Positions 54,925-63,168 of a DNA stretch of 64,000 nucleotides are shown here, piece by piece. Source of the DNA: Desulfobacula toluolica Tol2 (GTDB lineage: Bacteria > Desulfobacterota > Desulfobacteria > Desulfobacterales > Desulfobacteraceae). The stretch lies in NCBI RefSeq assembly GCF_000307105.1, contig NC_018645.1:1686578-1750577 (forward strand). Reading direction: 5' to 3'. The notes beneath the pieces are model-generated. The model searched no databases. It saw only the letters and a program-made list of their open reading frames with translations, and had not been told where the DNA came from. A program made the translations under genes and the position numbers. Numbering within the stretch: the first letter of the stretch is position 1; each line of letters begins with the position of its first letter.

Positions 54925-56691
54925 TTATTTGTTTTTTGAACTTAACTCGGGAAAATCCCAGTAAAAATATTCGTTGGGGCTTGTTTCTTCTTTGTCTTCC
55001 AGTCGTGCGAGTTCCTGTTCTCTTAGCTCTATTCTTCTTATTTTACCGCTGATGGTCTTGGGAACCTCCGGAACAAATTCAATGATCCTGGGAATTTTGA
55101 ATTTGGCAAGAATTGCAATGGTATGTTTAAACAGATCCAGGGCCAGTTCCCTTGTAGGCTCAAATCCCTGATTCAGGATAACATAGGCTTTAACAAGCTG
55201 ATGCCTCTTTGGATCGGGTTTTCCGATAACAGCGGCCTCACCAATGGCCGGATGCTCAACCAGGGCGCTTTCAACCTCAAACGGACCCACACGGTAGTCC
55301 GAGGACTTGATCACATCGTCTGCCCGGCCTACAAACCACCAGTACCCGTCTGCATCAAATGAGGCGCGGTCCCCGGTATAGTAATAATCGTCAATAAACA
55401 CCTGATTCATTTTTTCAGGGCTTCCAATATATTCTGTAAACAGGCCTTTGGATTTGAATTTATCCAGTTTTACAACAATATGACCGGGCTCGTCAGGGGT
55501 TAAAATTTCATTTCCTTCATCATCAATCAGAGCAACATCATACATAAACGACGGATATCCGAATGATCCGTTACGCATTTTTCCTGTCATCCAGGGGGGA
55601 TTGCCGATCATTGCCGTAGATTCGGTCTGTCCGTAAAAATCACGGATTTCAGTGCCGGTGAATTTTTTCCACTGGATGATAACCTCTGGATTGAGGGGTT
55701 CTCCCGCACTGATGGACTGGCGCAGACAGGACAGATCATATGCTGATATATCCATATTAATGAACATTCTCCAGGCAGTTGGCGGCGCACAGAACGTGCT
55801 GACTTTGTTTGTTGCTATGGCTTCCAGATATTGATTTCCGTCAAGGGTTGTAAAATTAAACCCTGTTGCAGCCGCACCAACGTTCAGGGGGACAAAAAAA
55901 CTGCTCCATGCCCATTTTGCCCATCCTGGCGCACTGAGGTTGTGATGGATATCATCCGGTTTAACCCCGATCATTACGGATGTGGACAAATGCCCCACAG
56001 GATATGAGGTTGCACTGTGTCCAACCCGTTTGGGAAGTCCTGTGGTTCCGGAAGTAAAAAAACAGAACAAAAGATCATGGGCTTTGGTTTTTGCAGCCTC
56101 GGCTGTTGCTGATTCATTTTCAATGTCGGCATAACTAGTCCATCCCGGTTTGGTGCCAAGTACGATTTTTGTCTTGGGGGTGATCCCGGTTACGGTTAAA
56201 GCCTCATCCATTAAATCGGTAAAAGACTGATCAGAGATGATAACATCCGGTTCATAGGTTTCAAATCTGTATTGCAGTTCCCTCATGGTCATGGTCGTAG
56301 CCGTAGGCACTGAAACAAGCCCGCCTTTTATGCCGGCATAAGTTGCAAACCATGTTTCAGGGACAATGGGAACCATCATGTACATATTGTCGCTTTGCTT
56401 CACGCCTGCATTTCGAAGATAGTTAAGGCATTTGTTTCCGTTTGCTGAAAATTCTTTGTATGTATAGCGTTTTGTCTCTTTTGTAACAATATCCGTCCAG
56501 AGCAGTGCCAGGTTTTCTCCTCTTTCTTTGACATGTATATTATCAAAAACTTCTTCAACCCAATTAAAATATTCAGGGAACTCCATGAAATTTAATTTTT
56601 CAAAGAATGCTTTGGCAGCCTTTTCTTTTTGTTCATTGTCATCCATCTGATTGAGTTCCATGACCGCTCTGTAAAATTTTTTCATTTCCAT
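54925..56691 (-). CDS. AMP-forming acyl-CoA synthetase
   Basis: Activates a carboxylic acid to its CoA thioester through an acyl-AMP. The 588-residue protein has the adenylation P-loop FFTSGTTGLPKRVGHS, the A5 motif FYGQTESTAM, YYTGDRASFDADGYWWFVGR, and the A10 lysine in PKTISGKIRRIEL. Length and motif spacing resemble medium-chain or benzoate-type ligases. AGGAA stands six or seven bases before the ATG at 56689-56691. Substrate is not predictable; a role in fatty or aromatic acid oxidation fits this type of sulfate reducer. It lies upstream of the sensor pair on the same strand, 142 bp away. Confidence 0.9.
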   Translation of the reverse strand: MEMKKFYRAVMELNQMDDNEQKEKAAKAFFEKLNFMEFPEYFNWVEEVFDNIHVKERGENLALLWTDIVTKETKRYTYKEFSANGNKCLNYLRNAGVKQSDNMYMMVPIVPETWFATYAGIKGGLVSVPTATTMTMRELQYRFETYEPDVIISDQSFTDLMDEALTVTGITPKTKIVLGTKPGWTSYADIENESATAEAAKTKAHDLLFCFFTSGTTGLPKRVGHSATSYPVGHLSTSVMIGVKPDDIHHNLSAPGWAKWAWSSFFVPLNVGAAATGFNFTTLDGNQYLEAIATNKVSTFCAPPTAWRMFINMDISAYDLSCLRQSISAGEPLNPEVIIQWKKFTGTEIRDFYGQTESTAMIGNPPWMTGKMRNGSFGYPSFMYDVALIDDEGNEILTPDEPGHIVVKLDKFKSKGLFTEYIGSPEKMNQVFIDDYYYTGDRASFDADGYWWFVGRADDVIKSSDYRVGPFEVESALVEHPAIGEAAVIGKPDPKRHQLVKAYVILNQGFEPTRELALDLFKHTIAILAKFKIPRIIEFVPEVPKTISGKIRRIELREQELARLEDKEETSPNEYFYWDFPELSSKNK

Positions 56692-56785
56692 AAAATATTC
56701 CTGCAATTTTATTGTTTCTTTGTAAGATTAAAAATTTTTTCTTTATAGCATCTTTTTTAAAGGGTGTATTTAGCAAATTTACATT

Positions 56786-56968
56786 AACAGGGCTTTGTAG
56801 CCTTAAGAACAGAGGTTTGTTGTTTTATCCGTTGACATTTGGATCATGAAAGGATAAGTAAAGCCAACCTCAAGCAGAAGCTTGAAAAAATATTTTTTTT
56901 AATAAACAATTTAAACCATGAAGGTTGATTTATCGGCAGGATAATGCCGTCACCTTTATGGTTTTTTT
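56786..56968 (+). promoter_or_regulatory. Structured leader and attenuator-like terminator of the nickel operon
   Basis: Successive helices: GGCT/AGCC near 56791-56802; GAGGTT (56812-56817) with AACCTC (56866-56871), enclosing TTATCC/GGATAA; CAAGC/GCTTG (56871-56884). Then a 13-bp stem AAACCATGAAGGT (56913-56925) with ACCTTTATGGTTT (56952-56964), one G-U pair, containing an inner CGGCA/TGCCG hairpin and followed by a T run to 56968. The last stem is an intrinsic terminator 20 bp before nikK. This suggests control by premature termination, perhaps by a metal-sensing RNA or protein. No cobalamin box is present. Confidence 0.55.
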
Positions 56969-56987
56969 ATTTTTAAGGAGAGTTTAA

Positions 56988-57764
56988 ATGAAATTTTTAA
57001 ATGTGATTTGTTCAACTGTTTTAATGTTCTTTTTTTCTTTTGGATCGTCATATGCTCATTTTGGAATGGTTATACCGTCAGATAATATGGTCATGCAGGA
57101 TGATTCCAAGCAAGTTGATATCCAGCTGTCTTTTTCCCATCCCTTTGAAATAGTTGGAATGCCGCTGGTCAAGCCGGAAAAATTTTTTGTGGTCAAAGAT
57201 GGTAAACAACAGGATTTGAATGGAAAACTTCAAGCAATCAAAGTCATGGGACATGACGCCTGGAAGACCGGGTATGCCATAAAAAGACCAGGTGCCTATG
57301 CCTTTGTAATGGAGCCAAAACCCTATTGGGAACCGGCTGAAGATTGCTTTATTGTTCATTATACCAAAACCATTGTGGCAGCCTTTGGTGATGACGAAGG
57401 ATGGGACAGTGAACTTGGACTGAAAACTGAAATCGTGCCGTTGTCCAAGCCCTTTGGTCTGTATGCCGGAAACGTGTTTCAGGGGATTGTAAAGCTGGAT
57501 GGCAAAGTTGTTCCCTATGCAGAGGTTGAAGTGGAATATTATAATAAGGATAAAAAAGCCCATGCACCAACAGATTATATGGTGACTCAGGCCGTAAAAG
57601 CCGACGGCAACGGAGTGTTTACCTATGCCGCACCAATTGCCGGATGGTGGGGGTTTGCAGCGTTAAACACATCCGATGCAACAATGATGCAGGATAATCA
57701 GGAAAAAGATATAGAGTTGGGCGCGGTTTTATGGGTAAAATTTGAGAACTGGCAGGAAAAATAA
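56988..57764 (+). CDS. nikK: DUF4198 periplasmic nickel-uptake component NikK
   Basis: 258 residues with a signal peptide ending FGSSYA, so the mature protein starts [10 protein letters not shown] with a histidine at or near its N-terminus. The DUF4198 domain ([37 protein letters not shown]) is beta-rich and periplasmic. In comparative work on ECF metal transporters, such proteins accompany NikMQO as an extra component presumed to hand over Ni2+. AAGGAG precedes the ATG. It is followed 1 bp later by nikM and preceded by a structured leader. Confidence 0.85.
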   Translation: MKFLNVICSTVLMFFFSFGSSYAHFGMVIPSDNMVMQDDSKQVDIQLSFSHPFEIVGMPLVKPEKFFVVKDGKQQDLNGKLQAIKVMGHDAWKTGYAIKRPGAYAFVMEPKPYWEPAEDCFIVHYTKTIVAAFGDDEGWDSELGLKTEIVPLSKPFGLYAGNVFQGIVKLDGKVVPYAEVEVEYYNKDKKAHAPTDYMVTQAVKADGNGVFTYAAPIAGWWGFAALNTSDATMMQDNQEKDIELGAVLWVKFENWQEK

Positions 57765-57765
57765 G

Positions 57766-58371
57766 ATGCATATTTCAGAAGGCGTTCTTTCCGGTCCGGT
57801 ATTGGCTGCCGGTGCGGCAATAGCCATTGCCGGAACCGGTCTGGGACTGAAAAAAATCAATTACGACCGCATTGTTCATGTGGCTATTCTGGCCTCCTCC
57901 TTTTTTGTGGCATCACTGATCCATGTGAATATCGGACCGGCAAGCGCCCATCTGATCTTAAACGGAATTGTGGGATTGCTGCTTGGATTTGCAGCAATCC
58001 CGGCAATCCTGACGGCATTGCTGCTTCAGTCCATTCTTTTTCAATATGGCGGACTCACTGCACTAGGGGTTAATGTTGTGGTGATGGGTATGCCGGCCGT
58101 GCTGTCCCATTATCTTTTTTTGCCCCTGCTGGGAAAATCATCAAGGTTGACCTTTATTGCCGGATTTTGCGCAGGTTTTTTCTCCATATTGTTGTCATCT
58201 CTTTTGTTGGGCGGGGCTTTATGGTTCACGGATAAAAATTTTTTTGAAACCAGCCTGACCATTATCATGGCTCATGTTCCCGTCATGATCATCGAAGGAA
58301 TTGTAACAGGCTTTTGTGTGGCATTCCTTTTAAAAGTTTACCCTGAAATTATACCGTTGAAGAAAAAATGA
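57766..58371 (+). CDS. nikM: Nickel ECF transporter substrate-binding membrane protein NikM (CbiM family)
   Basis: 201 residues and six or so membrane helices. The start at 57766 gives MHISEGVLSGPVL: CbiM/NikM proteins bind the metal with their N-terminal amine and His2, so the true N-terminus must be here and not at the in-frame ATG 24 bp upstream. LIHVNIGPASAHLILNGIVG holds the other conserved histidines. The linked nikK and nikL genes favour nickel over cobalt. It overlaps nikL by 4 bp. Confidence 0.88.
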   Translation: MHISEGVLSGPVLAAGAAIAIAGTGLGLKKINYDRIVHVAILASSFFVASLIHVNIGPASAHLILNGIVGLLLGFAAIPAILTALLLQSILFQYGGLTALGVNVVVMGMPAVLSHYLFLPLLGKSSRLTFIAGFCAGFFSILLSSLLLGGALWFTDKNFFETSLTIIMAHVPVMIIEGIVTGFCVAFLLKVYPEIIPLKKK

Positions 58372-58844
58372 AATTAAAAAACACACTTATTCTAGCCCTT
58401 ATCTTAGCGATAATTCCTGCAAGCCGTGCCATTGCCCACAAGGTGATCATTTTTGCCTGGGTGGAGGATGGAATGATTCATACGGAGAGCAGTTTTGGCT
58501 CGAAAAGAAAGGCCAAAGACTGCACCATAACCGTTGTTGATGAAAATGACAGGGTTGTCCATACAGGACGGACAGATCAGGATGGAAACCATGTGTTCAA
58601 GATTCCTGAAAATGTTGATTCAGATCTTATTTTAAATCTTGATGCTGGAACCGGTCATAAGGGCCAGTGGCGACTGTCCAAAGATGAACTGGTTGCTGTT
58701 CCTTCACCTGTGGATATCCGGACAGCCATGGATGAAAAAGAAAAACTGGAACAAAATCCGTCTGTGTTTAAAATAATCGGTGGCATTGGCATTATCTTTT
58801 TGCTGGCTCTGGGTATAATGCTTTTAAAAAGGAAAGCATCCTGA
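58368..58844 (+). CDS. nikL: Nickel transporter accessory protein NikL
   Basis: 158 residues: signal peptide ending RAIAHKV, a small periplasmic beta domain (AHKVIIFAWVEDGMIHTESS, VVDENDRVVHTGRTDQDGNH) and a C-terminal membrane helix (IGGIGIIFLLALGIMLL). This topology and the AHKV start match NikL, which replaces CbiN/NikN in some nickel transporters. The start overlaps nikM by ATGA, and nikQ begins one base after the stop. Confidence 0.82.
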   Translation: MKLKNTLILALILAIIPASRAIAHKVIIFAWVEDGMIHTESSFGSKRKAKDCTITVVDENDRVVHTGRTDQDGNHVFKIPENVDSDLILNLDAGTGHKGQWRLSKDELVAVPSPVDIRTAMDEKEKLEQNPSVFKIIGGIGIIFLLALGIMLLKRKAS

Positions 58845-58845
58845 A

Positions 58846-59601
58846 ATGATAGAAGAAAAATTTGCATCAGGCCGGTCTTTTATCCACCGGCTGGATCCCA
58901 AAATACGCATCATTGCTTCGATTGTCTTGTCTGTTGCCACAGCTCTTTGTGATAATTTAAATCTTGCAATGATTTATTTTGGTATTTCAATGATTTTAAT
59001 TGCAATGGCAAGATTGAATCCGGTTGATGTTCTCAAACGGTTAAAACCCCTTTTCTGGTTTTTGTTGATGATCTGGATCATTCTTCCGCTAACCTTTGAC
59101 GGAGATCCCCTGTATCAATATTATGGCTTGAAAATAACACAACCCGGTGTTCTATTGTGCTGCAAGATAACCATCAAATCCATCACCATATTGCTTTTTT
59201 TTACAGCCCTTATTGCCACAATGACCATAGCTTCCCTTGGAAACGGACTTCATAGAATTCATGTGCCTGATAAGATGGTTTTTTTGATCCTGATGTCCTA
59301 CCGGTACATATCCGTTATTGAGGCGGAATACAGACGGCTTTTGCGGGCAGCTAAATTCAGGGGATTTCAACCCGGAACCAATCTGCATTCCTATAAAACA
59401 TTTGCTTATCTGGCCGGTATGCTTTTTGTCAGGGCATCTGTCAGAGCCCAGAGAGTTTATCAGGCCATGTTGTGCCGTGGATTCAATCAAAAATTTCATA
59501 CCCTTGACGTTTACCCGTCAAATAGATTAAACTCCAGCTTTTTAATAATTGTATCTGCGGCAAGCTTAAGTCTTGTCATAATTGAAATTATCTGGGTTTA
59601 A
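58846..59601 (+). CDS. nikQ: ECF transporter transmembrane component NikQ (CbiQ family)
   Basis: 251 residues with four or five membrane helices. It begins with the typical SFIHRLDPKIRIIASI and carries the coupling-helix motif RRLLRAAKFRGF followed by SVRAQRVYQAMLCRGF, the two Ala-Arg-Gly type signatures that dock on the ATPase. It transmits ATP hydrolysis to NikM. The position between nikL and nikO completes the transporter. Confidence 0.92.
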   Translation: MIEEKFASGRSFIHRLDPKIRIIASIVLSVATALCDNLNLAMIYFGISMILIAMARLNPVDVLKRLKPLFWFLLMIWIILPLTFDGDPLYQYYGLKITQPGVLLCCKITIKSITILLFFTALIATMTIASLGNGLHRIHVPDKMVFLILMSYRYISVIEAEYRRLLRAAKFRGFQPGTNLHSYKTFAYLAGMLFVRASVRAQRVYQAMLCRGFNQKFHTLDVYPSNRLNSSFLIIVSAASLSLVIIEIIWV

Positions 59602-59603
59602 CA

Positions 59604-60335
59604 GTGAATGACAATTCAAGCGTAATCAAGTTAGAAGACATTTGTTTTTTTTATCCCGGCTCAAATGAAAAAGTTTTGGATCATCTGAATCTTGAAATAA
59701 AAAAAGGTGACAGGATTGGAATGATGGCTCCCAACGGGTCAGGCAAAACAACTTTGCTGCATACGATCATGGGGCTTTGCAAACCTGATTCCGGAACAAT
59801 AACAGTGTTTGGTAATGTGTTAAAAAATGAAAAAGATTTTTTACCGGTTCGATCCAAAATAGGTTTATTGTTTCAGGATTCTGATGATCAATTGTTTTGT
59901 CCGACCGTGCTGGATGATGTGGCATTTGGGCCTTTAAACCTTGGCTTTTCACAACATGATGCAATTGAAATTGCAAGAAAAACCCTTGAAAGACTTGGAA
60001 TTCCGTCTTTTGAACAAAGCGTGACCCATCGGCTGTCCGGCGGACAAAAACGGCTTGTGGCACTGGCTGCAGTGCTTGCCATGGAACCTGAAATCCTGTT
60101 GCTTGATGAACCCACTGCCGGCCTGGACAATATGGTTCAAGAAAAATTAATCAACATTCTCAATGGTCTTGATATATCTTACTTTGTGATTTCACATGAG
60201 TTTGATTTTGTTAAAGCAGTGACAGATAAAATATATTCCATGGAAAACGGCAGAATTTTAACTGATGATAAAATTCACATCCATCGCCATGAGCATATTC
60301 ACAAGCACGGCAAACAACCTCATATTCATAAATGA
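59604..60335 (+). CDS. nikO: ECF transporter ATPase NikO with His-rich tail
   Basis: 243-residue ABC ATPase. Walker A is APNGSGKTTLLHT, the Q loop GLLFQDSDDQLFCPTV, the signature LSGGQKRLVALAAVLA, Walker B ILLLDEPTAGLD and the switch His in YFVISHEFDF. The start is GTG, 2 bp after nikQ. The last 19 or so residues are dominated by histidine (HIHRHEHIHKHGK), which could buffer or sense nickel at the cytoplasmic face and supports nickel as substrate. The stop codon lies within a perfect 15-bp inverted repeat. Confidence 0.92.
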   Translation: MNDNSSVIKLEDICFFYPGSNEKVLDHLNLEIKKGDRIGMMAPNGSGKTTLLHTIMGLCKPDSGTITVFGNVLKNEKDFLPVRSKIGLLFQDSDDQLFCPTVLDDVAFGPLNLGFSQHDAIEIARKTLERLGIPSFEQSVTHRLSGGQKRLVALAAVLAMEPEILLLDEPTAGLDNMVQEKLINILNGLDISYFVISHEFDFVKAVTDKIYSMENGRILTDDKIHIHRHEHIHKHGKQPHIHK

Positions 60336-60364
60336 TAATTAATTGGTTTAATTAATTATCATTT
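60330..60364. repeat. Perfect 15-bp inverted repeat over the nikO stop
   Basis: AAATGATAATTAATT at 60330-60344 and its exact complement at 60350-60364 around GGTTT. It is purely AT-rich in the stem and has no following T run, so it may be a protein-binding site or part of the operon end. Confidence 0.75.
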
Positions 60365-60365
60365 A

Positions 60366-60402
60366 CCATGAAGGAGTTGAAACTCATGAATGGCCTTTTT
60401 TT
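60366..60402 (+). terminator. Terminator of the nickel operon
   Basis: CCAT...ATGG encloses GAGTT/AACTC, followed by CC and seven Ts. It begins with ACCATGAAGG, the same word that opens the leader terminator at 56915. Confidence 0.6.
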
Positions 60403-60444
60403 ATTTGGAAGTATGATTTGATTTGAATCTAAAGCCGTGTCAGA

Positions 60445-60870
60445 TCAGACATTGGACAGAATAGCGGTAAGTTCTTTTTGAATGCAATAATAAATATCTT
60501 CATCACTGCCGTAAACATCAATAACATCTTTGTGATTAATGAGTTTTTCCACAATAAATGTTGTCAGGTAAAGGCAGGCAATATTGGGATTTGAAACAAG
60601 GGTTCTCAAAGGTGCAATCATGTAATCAATATCAAAATCCTCTGCTTTGCATAGCTTGTCAAGACATCTTGCCAGCTGGTTTTCAATGCTTGATTTTGAG
60701 ACGGTTTCAACCAGGCCGGTTTCTATAAGTTTCATGGACAGTTTATTGCTGAAAACATCTATGTTGTCCCGGATTGTGTTGATGGTTTTGATTCTTTCCC
60801 GTTCTTTGGAAGATTCGATCTTTGAAAGAAGCTTTGCTTCCCTGTTTCCGGTATAAAAAATTTTAGCCAT
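60445..60870 (-). CDS. Conserved hypothetical helical protein
   Basis: 141 residues, soluble, almost entirely alpha-helical by composition (EAKLLSKIESSKERERIKTI, FSNKLSMKLIETGLVETVSK), with a clustered Cys-poor core and an acidic end (DVYGSDEDIYYCIQKELTAI). A good ribosome site (AAGGAT) precedes the ATG. I do not recognise the family. It lies downstream of recJ on the same strand, separated by the fourth structured repeat, and converges on the nickel operon. HEAT-like or armadillo-like packing is possible but unproven. Confidence 0.65.
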   Translation of the reverse strand: MAKIFYTGNREAKLLSKIESSKERERIKTINTIRDNIDVFSNKLSMKLIETGLVETVSKSSIENQLARCLDKLCKAEDFDIDYMIAPLRTLVSNPNIACLYLTTFIVEKLINHKDVIDVYGSDEDIYYCIQKELTAILSNV

Positions 60871-60891
60871 AAAATTATCCTTAAATTTTAT

Positions 60892-60980
60892 AAGAAAGTC
60901 TTAAAAAAAATAACACAGAGACTTTCAATTTTTGTTGTGGGCAACGCTGAATAAAACAGCAAATCTGTCCTTGGCAATTA
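60892..60980 (+). repeat. Dispersed structured element, copy D
   Basis: GAAAGTC/GACTTTC hairpin with a diverged loop, T-rich linker, GTTGTGGGCAAC, then TCTGTCCTTGGCAATTA. The core word differs from the other copies, but GGGCA still pairs with TGTCC and TGTC with GGCA through G-U pairs. The next plus-strand gene is 2 kb away, so it is not an ordinary mRNA leader. Confidence 0.65.
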
Positions 60981-61048
60981 TAAAAAAAGTCGTAAAATGC
61001 CAATCTTTATTTATATAATAAAAACAGGGTATTTTTCAAGTAAAAAAT

Positions 61049-62758
61049 CTAAAGGTCTTCGATAATTATCTGGGCAGCGTGTGTTTTGAATTTATTGATT
61101 TTAATCTTAAAGGCAATCTTCGGGTAATAAACAGGCAGGTTATCAGGATCACTGATGTTAAAATGAAAAGCTTCAACCATATGTTGAGAAATTGAGCCTG
61201 CACTTTTAAGAACCATTTTTCTGTGGCTGTTTCCAATGAGATAAGAAGAGGCTACACAGATATCTTTACACATAAAAACCGGTTCAGGGTTGGCCATACC
61301 AAAAGGCCTTAATCTGTCCATCTCTTTGGCCAGATTAAAATTTATATCTTCAAAATCAAGAGTGGCATCAATGGTCTTTGATTTGTGAAAATCTTTTTCA
61401 GAATAAAAATTTTCCATATGCCGGTTCAAGCTTTGACACAATGCCTGTAAATTGCTTTTTTTAACCGTAAGGCCCGAAGCCATAGCATGGCCGCCAAATT
61501 TTTCAAGCAGGTGTTCGCTGTTTGTGAGTGCTTTGTGGATGTTGATATTATTGATGCTCCTGCCTGAACCAATGGCTTTTTCACCTGCGCTGGACAATAA
61601 AATTACCGGACAACAGTATTTTTTTGACAGTTTTGATGCGGCAATTCCCAGAACACTTGGGTCCCAGTGGTCATCCCATAAAAAGAGAAGCTTTTTATTC
61701 AGCAAGTCCGGTGTTTTTAACAGCCTGTGTTCTATTGTAAGGATAATTTCTTTTTCGATCTTTTGCCGTTTGAGATTTAACTGATCCAGAAGGGATGCTG
61801 TTTTCTCCGCATTGACAACATCTGTGCAGGTCAGCTGTGAAACACAGATTCTGGCATGAGATATCCTGCCTGCAGCATTAATTCTCGGGACAAGTTTAAA
61901 TGAAATATCATCTGAATCAATTTTTCCCAGATCAACCCGGCAGATATCAGCAAGAGATTTTAATCCAAGCCTTGTTCCCTGTTTGATTTTTTTTAGACCT
62001 GCAATGCAAAGAACACGGTTTTCATTGATTAATGGAACCATGTCCCCGATGCTTCCAATGGCAAACAGGTCAAGATAGTCTATGAGATTGGGTTCCTTGA
62101 TGTCTTCCCAGAACTCTTTGTCCCGTAAGAATTTTCTAAGTGCCATGACAAGAAAAAAGGCAACCCCCACACCGGCAAGATAGTCTAATCCAGACCTGCA
62201 GTCTTTTCTTTTAGGATCAACGACTGCCAGGGCAGCAGGCAGGTCAATCCCCGGCTCATGATGGTCGGTTACGATGACATCAATATCTTCAAGATTGGCT
62301 TTGATGACGGCTTCGTGACTGCTGACACCGCAATCAACCGTAATGATCAGGTCAATATCCTGATCCGATGCCATTTGAATATGATCTGTCTGAAGGCTGT
62401 AACCTTCTTTGATGCGATGCGGGATATACCATGACACATTGGCATCGCAATATTCAAAAAAATCACTGAGCAGGGCTGTAGAGGTCACGCCATCTGCATC
62501 AAAATCGCCGAAAATAAGAATCTTTTCTTTGTTTTCAATTGCAGTAAAAATTCGTTCTACTGCTTTGTCCATATCCTTTAAAAAAAAAGGATTGGTAAGA
62601 TTTTTAACATTGGGGTTTAAAAAGAAGTTCGCGTCTTCAATATTTGTGATTCCCCTGGCTGAAAGCATTTTTGCCAGAAGCGGGTGGCAGTTCAGACCTT
62701 TGGTTAATCGTTCGACTATTTCCTGGTCCGGTTCAAGATATTTGAGTATGGTATCCAT
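61049..62758 (-). CDS. recJ: Single-stranded-DNA-specific exonuclease RecJ
   Basis: 5'-3' exonuclease in recombination and mismatch repair. The 569 residues carry the DHH phosphoesterase motifs: ILIFGDFDADGVTSTALL, TVDCGVSSHEA, VTDHHEPG and DPKRKDCRSGLDYLAG. The DHHA1 motif GSGRSINNINIHKAL and the GGHAMASGLTVKKSN stretch follow. A C-terminal OB-like domain completes it. I use the ATG at 62756-62758; the frame extends 22 codons further upstream to 62824 but that part is not RecJ-like. The ribosome site is weak. It is divergent from the DUF4911-miaB pair. Confidence 0.93.
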   Translation of the reverse strand: MDTILKYLEPDQEIVERLTKGLNCHPLLAKMLSARGITNIEDANFFLNPNVKNLTNPFFLKDMDKAVERIFTAIENKEKILIFGDFDADGVTSTALLSDFFEYCDANVSWYIPHRIKEGYSLQTDHIQMASDQDIDLIITVDCGVSSHEAVIKANLEDIDVIVTDHHEPGIDLPAALAVVDPKRKDCRSGLDYLAGVGVAFFLVMALRKFLRDKEFWEDIKEPNLIDYLDLFAIGSIGDMVPLINENRVLCIAGLKKIKQGTRLGLKSLADICRVDLGKIDSDDISFKLVPRINAAGRISHARICVSQLTCTDVVNAEKTASLLDQLNLKRQKIEKEIILTIEHRLLKTPDLLNKKLLFLWDDHWDPSVLGIAASKLSKKYCCPVILLSSAGEKAIGSGRSINNINIHKALTNSEHLLEKFGGHAMASGLTVKKSNLQALCQSLNRHMENFYSEKDFHKSKTIDATLDFEDINFNLAKEMDRLRPFGMANPEPVFMCKDICVASSYLIGNSHRKMVLKSAGSISQHMVEAFHFNISDPDNLPVYYPKIAFKIKINKFKTHAAQIIIEDL

Positions 62759-62958
62759 GTTAATTAGAAAGAATTTATATAAGTAAACCATTATAAAGTC
62801 AATTTGATATAAAAATTTCATCAATTAATAAAGTTTAAAAATGAAACATTTAGTGGTATAGCGGTATCTAAACTTGATCTGGTTTGTATTAATTATGTTA
62901 AGTTCGTAAAAATAGTGATATATTAACAAGTTTTAAAAGAAAACAAGAGTGGAAAAAT

Positions 62959-63168
62959 ATGAAAACGGTTCATAAAGAGTATATAGTTGATAAAACCAAG
63001 ATAGGATTTATCCGGTTTATTTTAGAAGCCCATGAAGGTGTGGCTATTGCCACAACCCTGGATTCTCAAAAAGGTCATATCAGGCTTGCCATTGCACCTG
63101 ATCGCATGGAGTCTGCCCAAATGATCGTTGAAGATTTAAAAAAGGATTTTTTGTTTAATGAAGTATAG
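62959..63168 (+). CDS. DUF4911 domain protein
   Basis: 69 residues (VHKEYIVDKTKIGFIRFILE, EAHEGVAIATTLD, MIVEDLKKDFLFNEV), a small alpha/beta protein. Genes of this family often stand just before miaB in deltaproteobacteria, as here, where its end overlaps the miaB start by 11 bp. Function unknown; an accessory role in tRNA or metabolite sensing cannot be judged from sequence. GTGGAAA precedes the ATG. Confidence 0.75.
   Translation: MKTVHKEYIVDKTKIGFIRFILEAHEGVAIATTLDSQKGHIRLAIAPDRMESAQMIVEDLKKDFLFNEV

Noticed and set aside
56786-56968. Cobalamin riboswitch before the nik operon
   Set aside because: No GCCACTG-type B12 box is found and the helices do not match that fold; the linked genes point to nickel.
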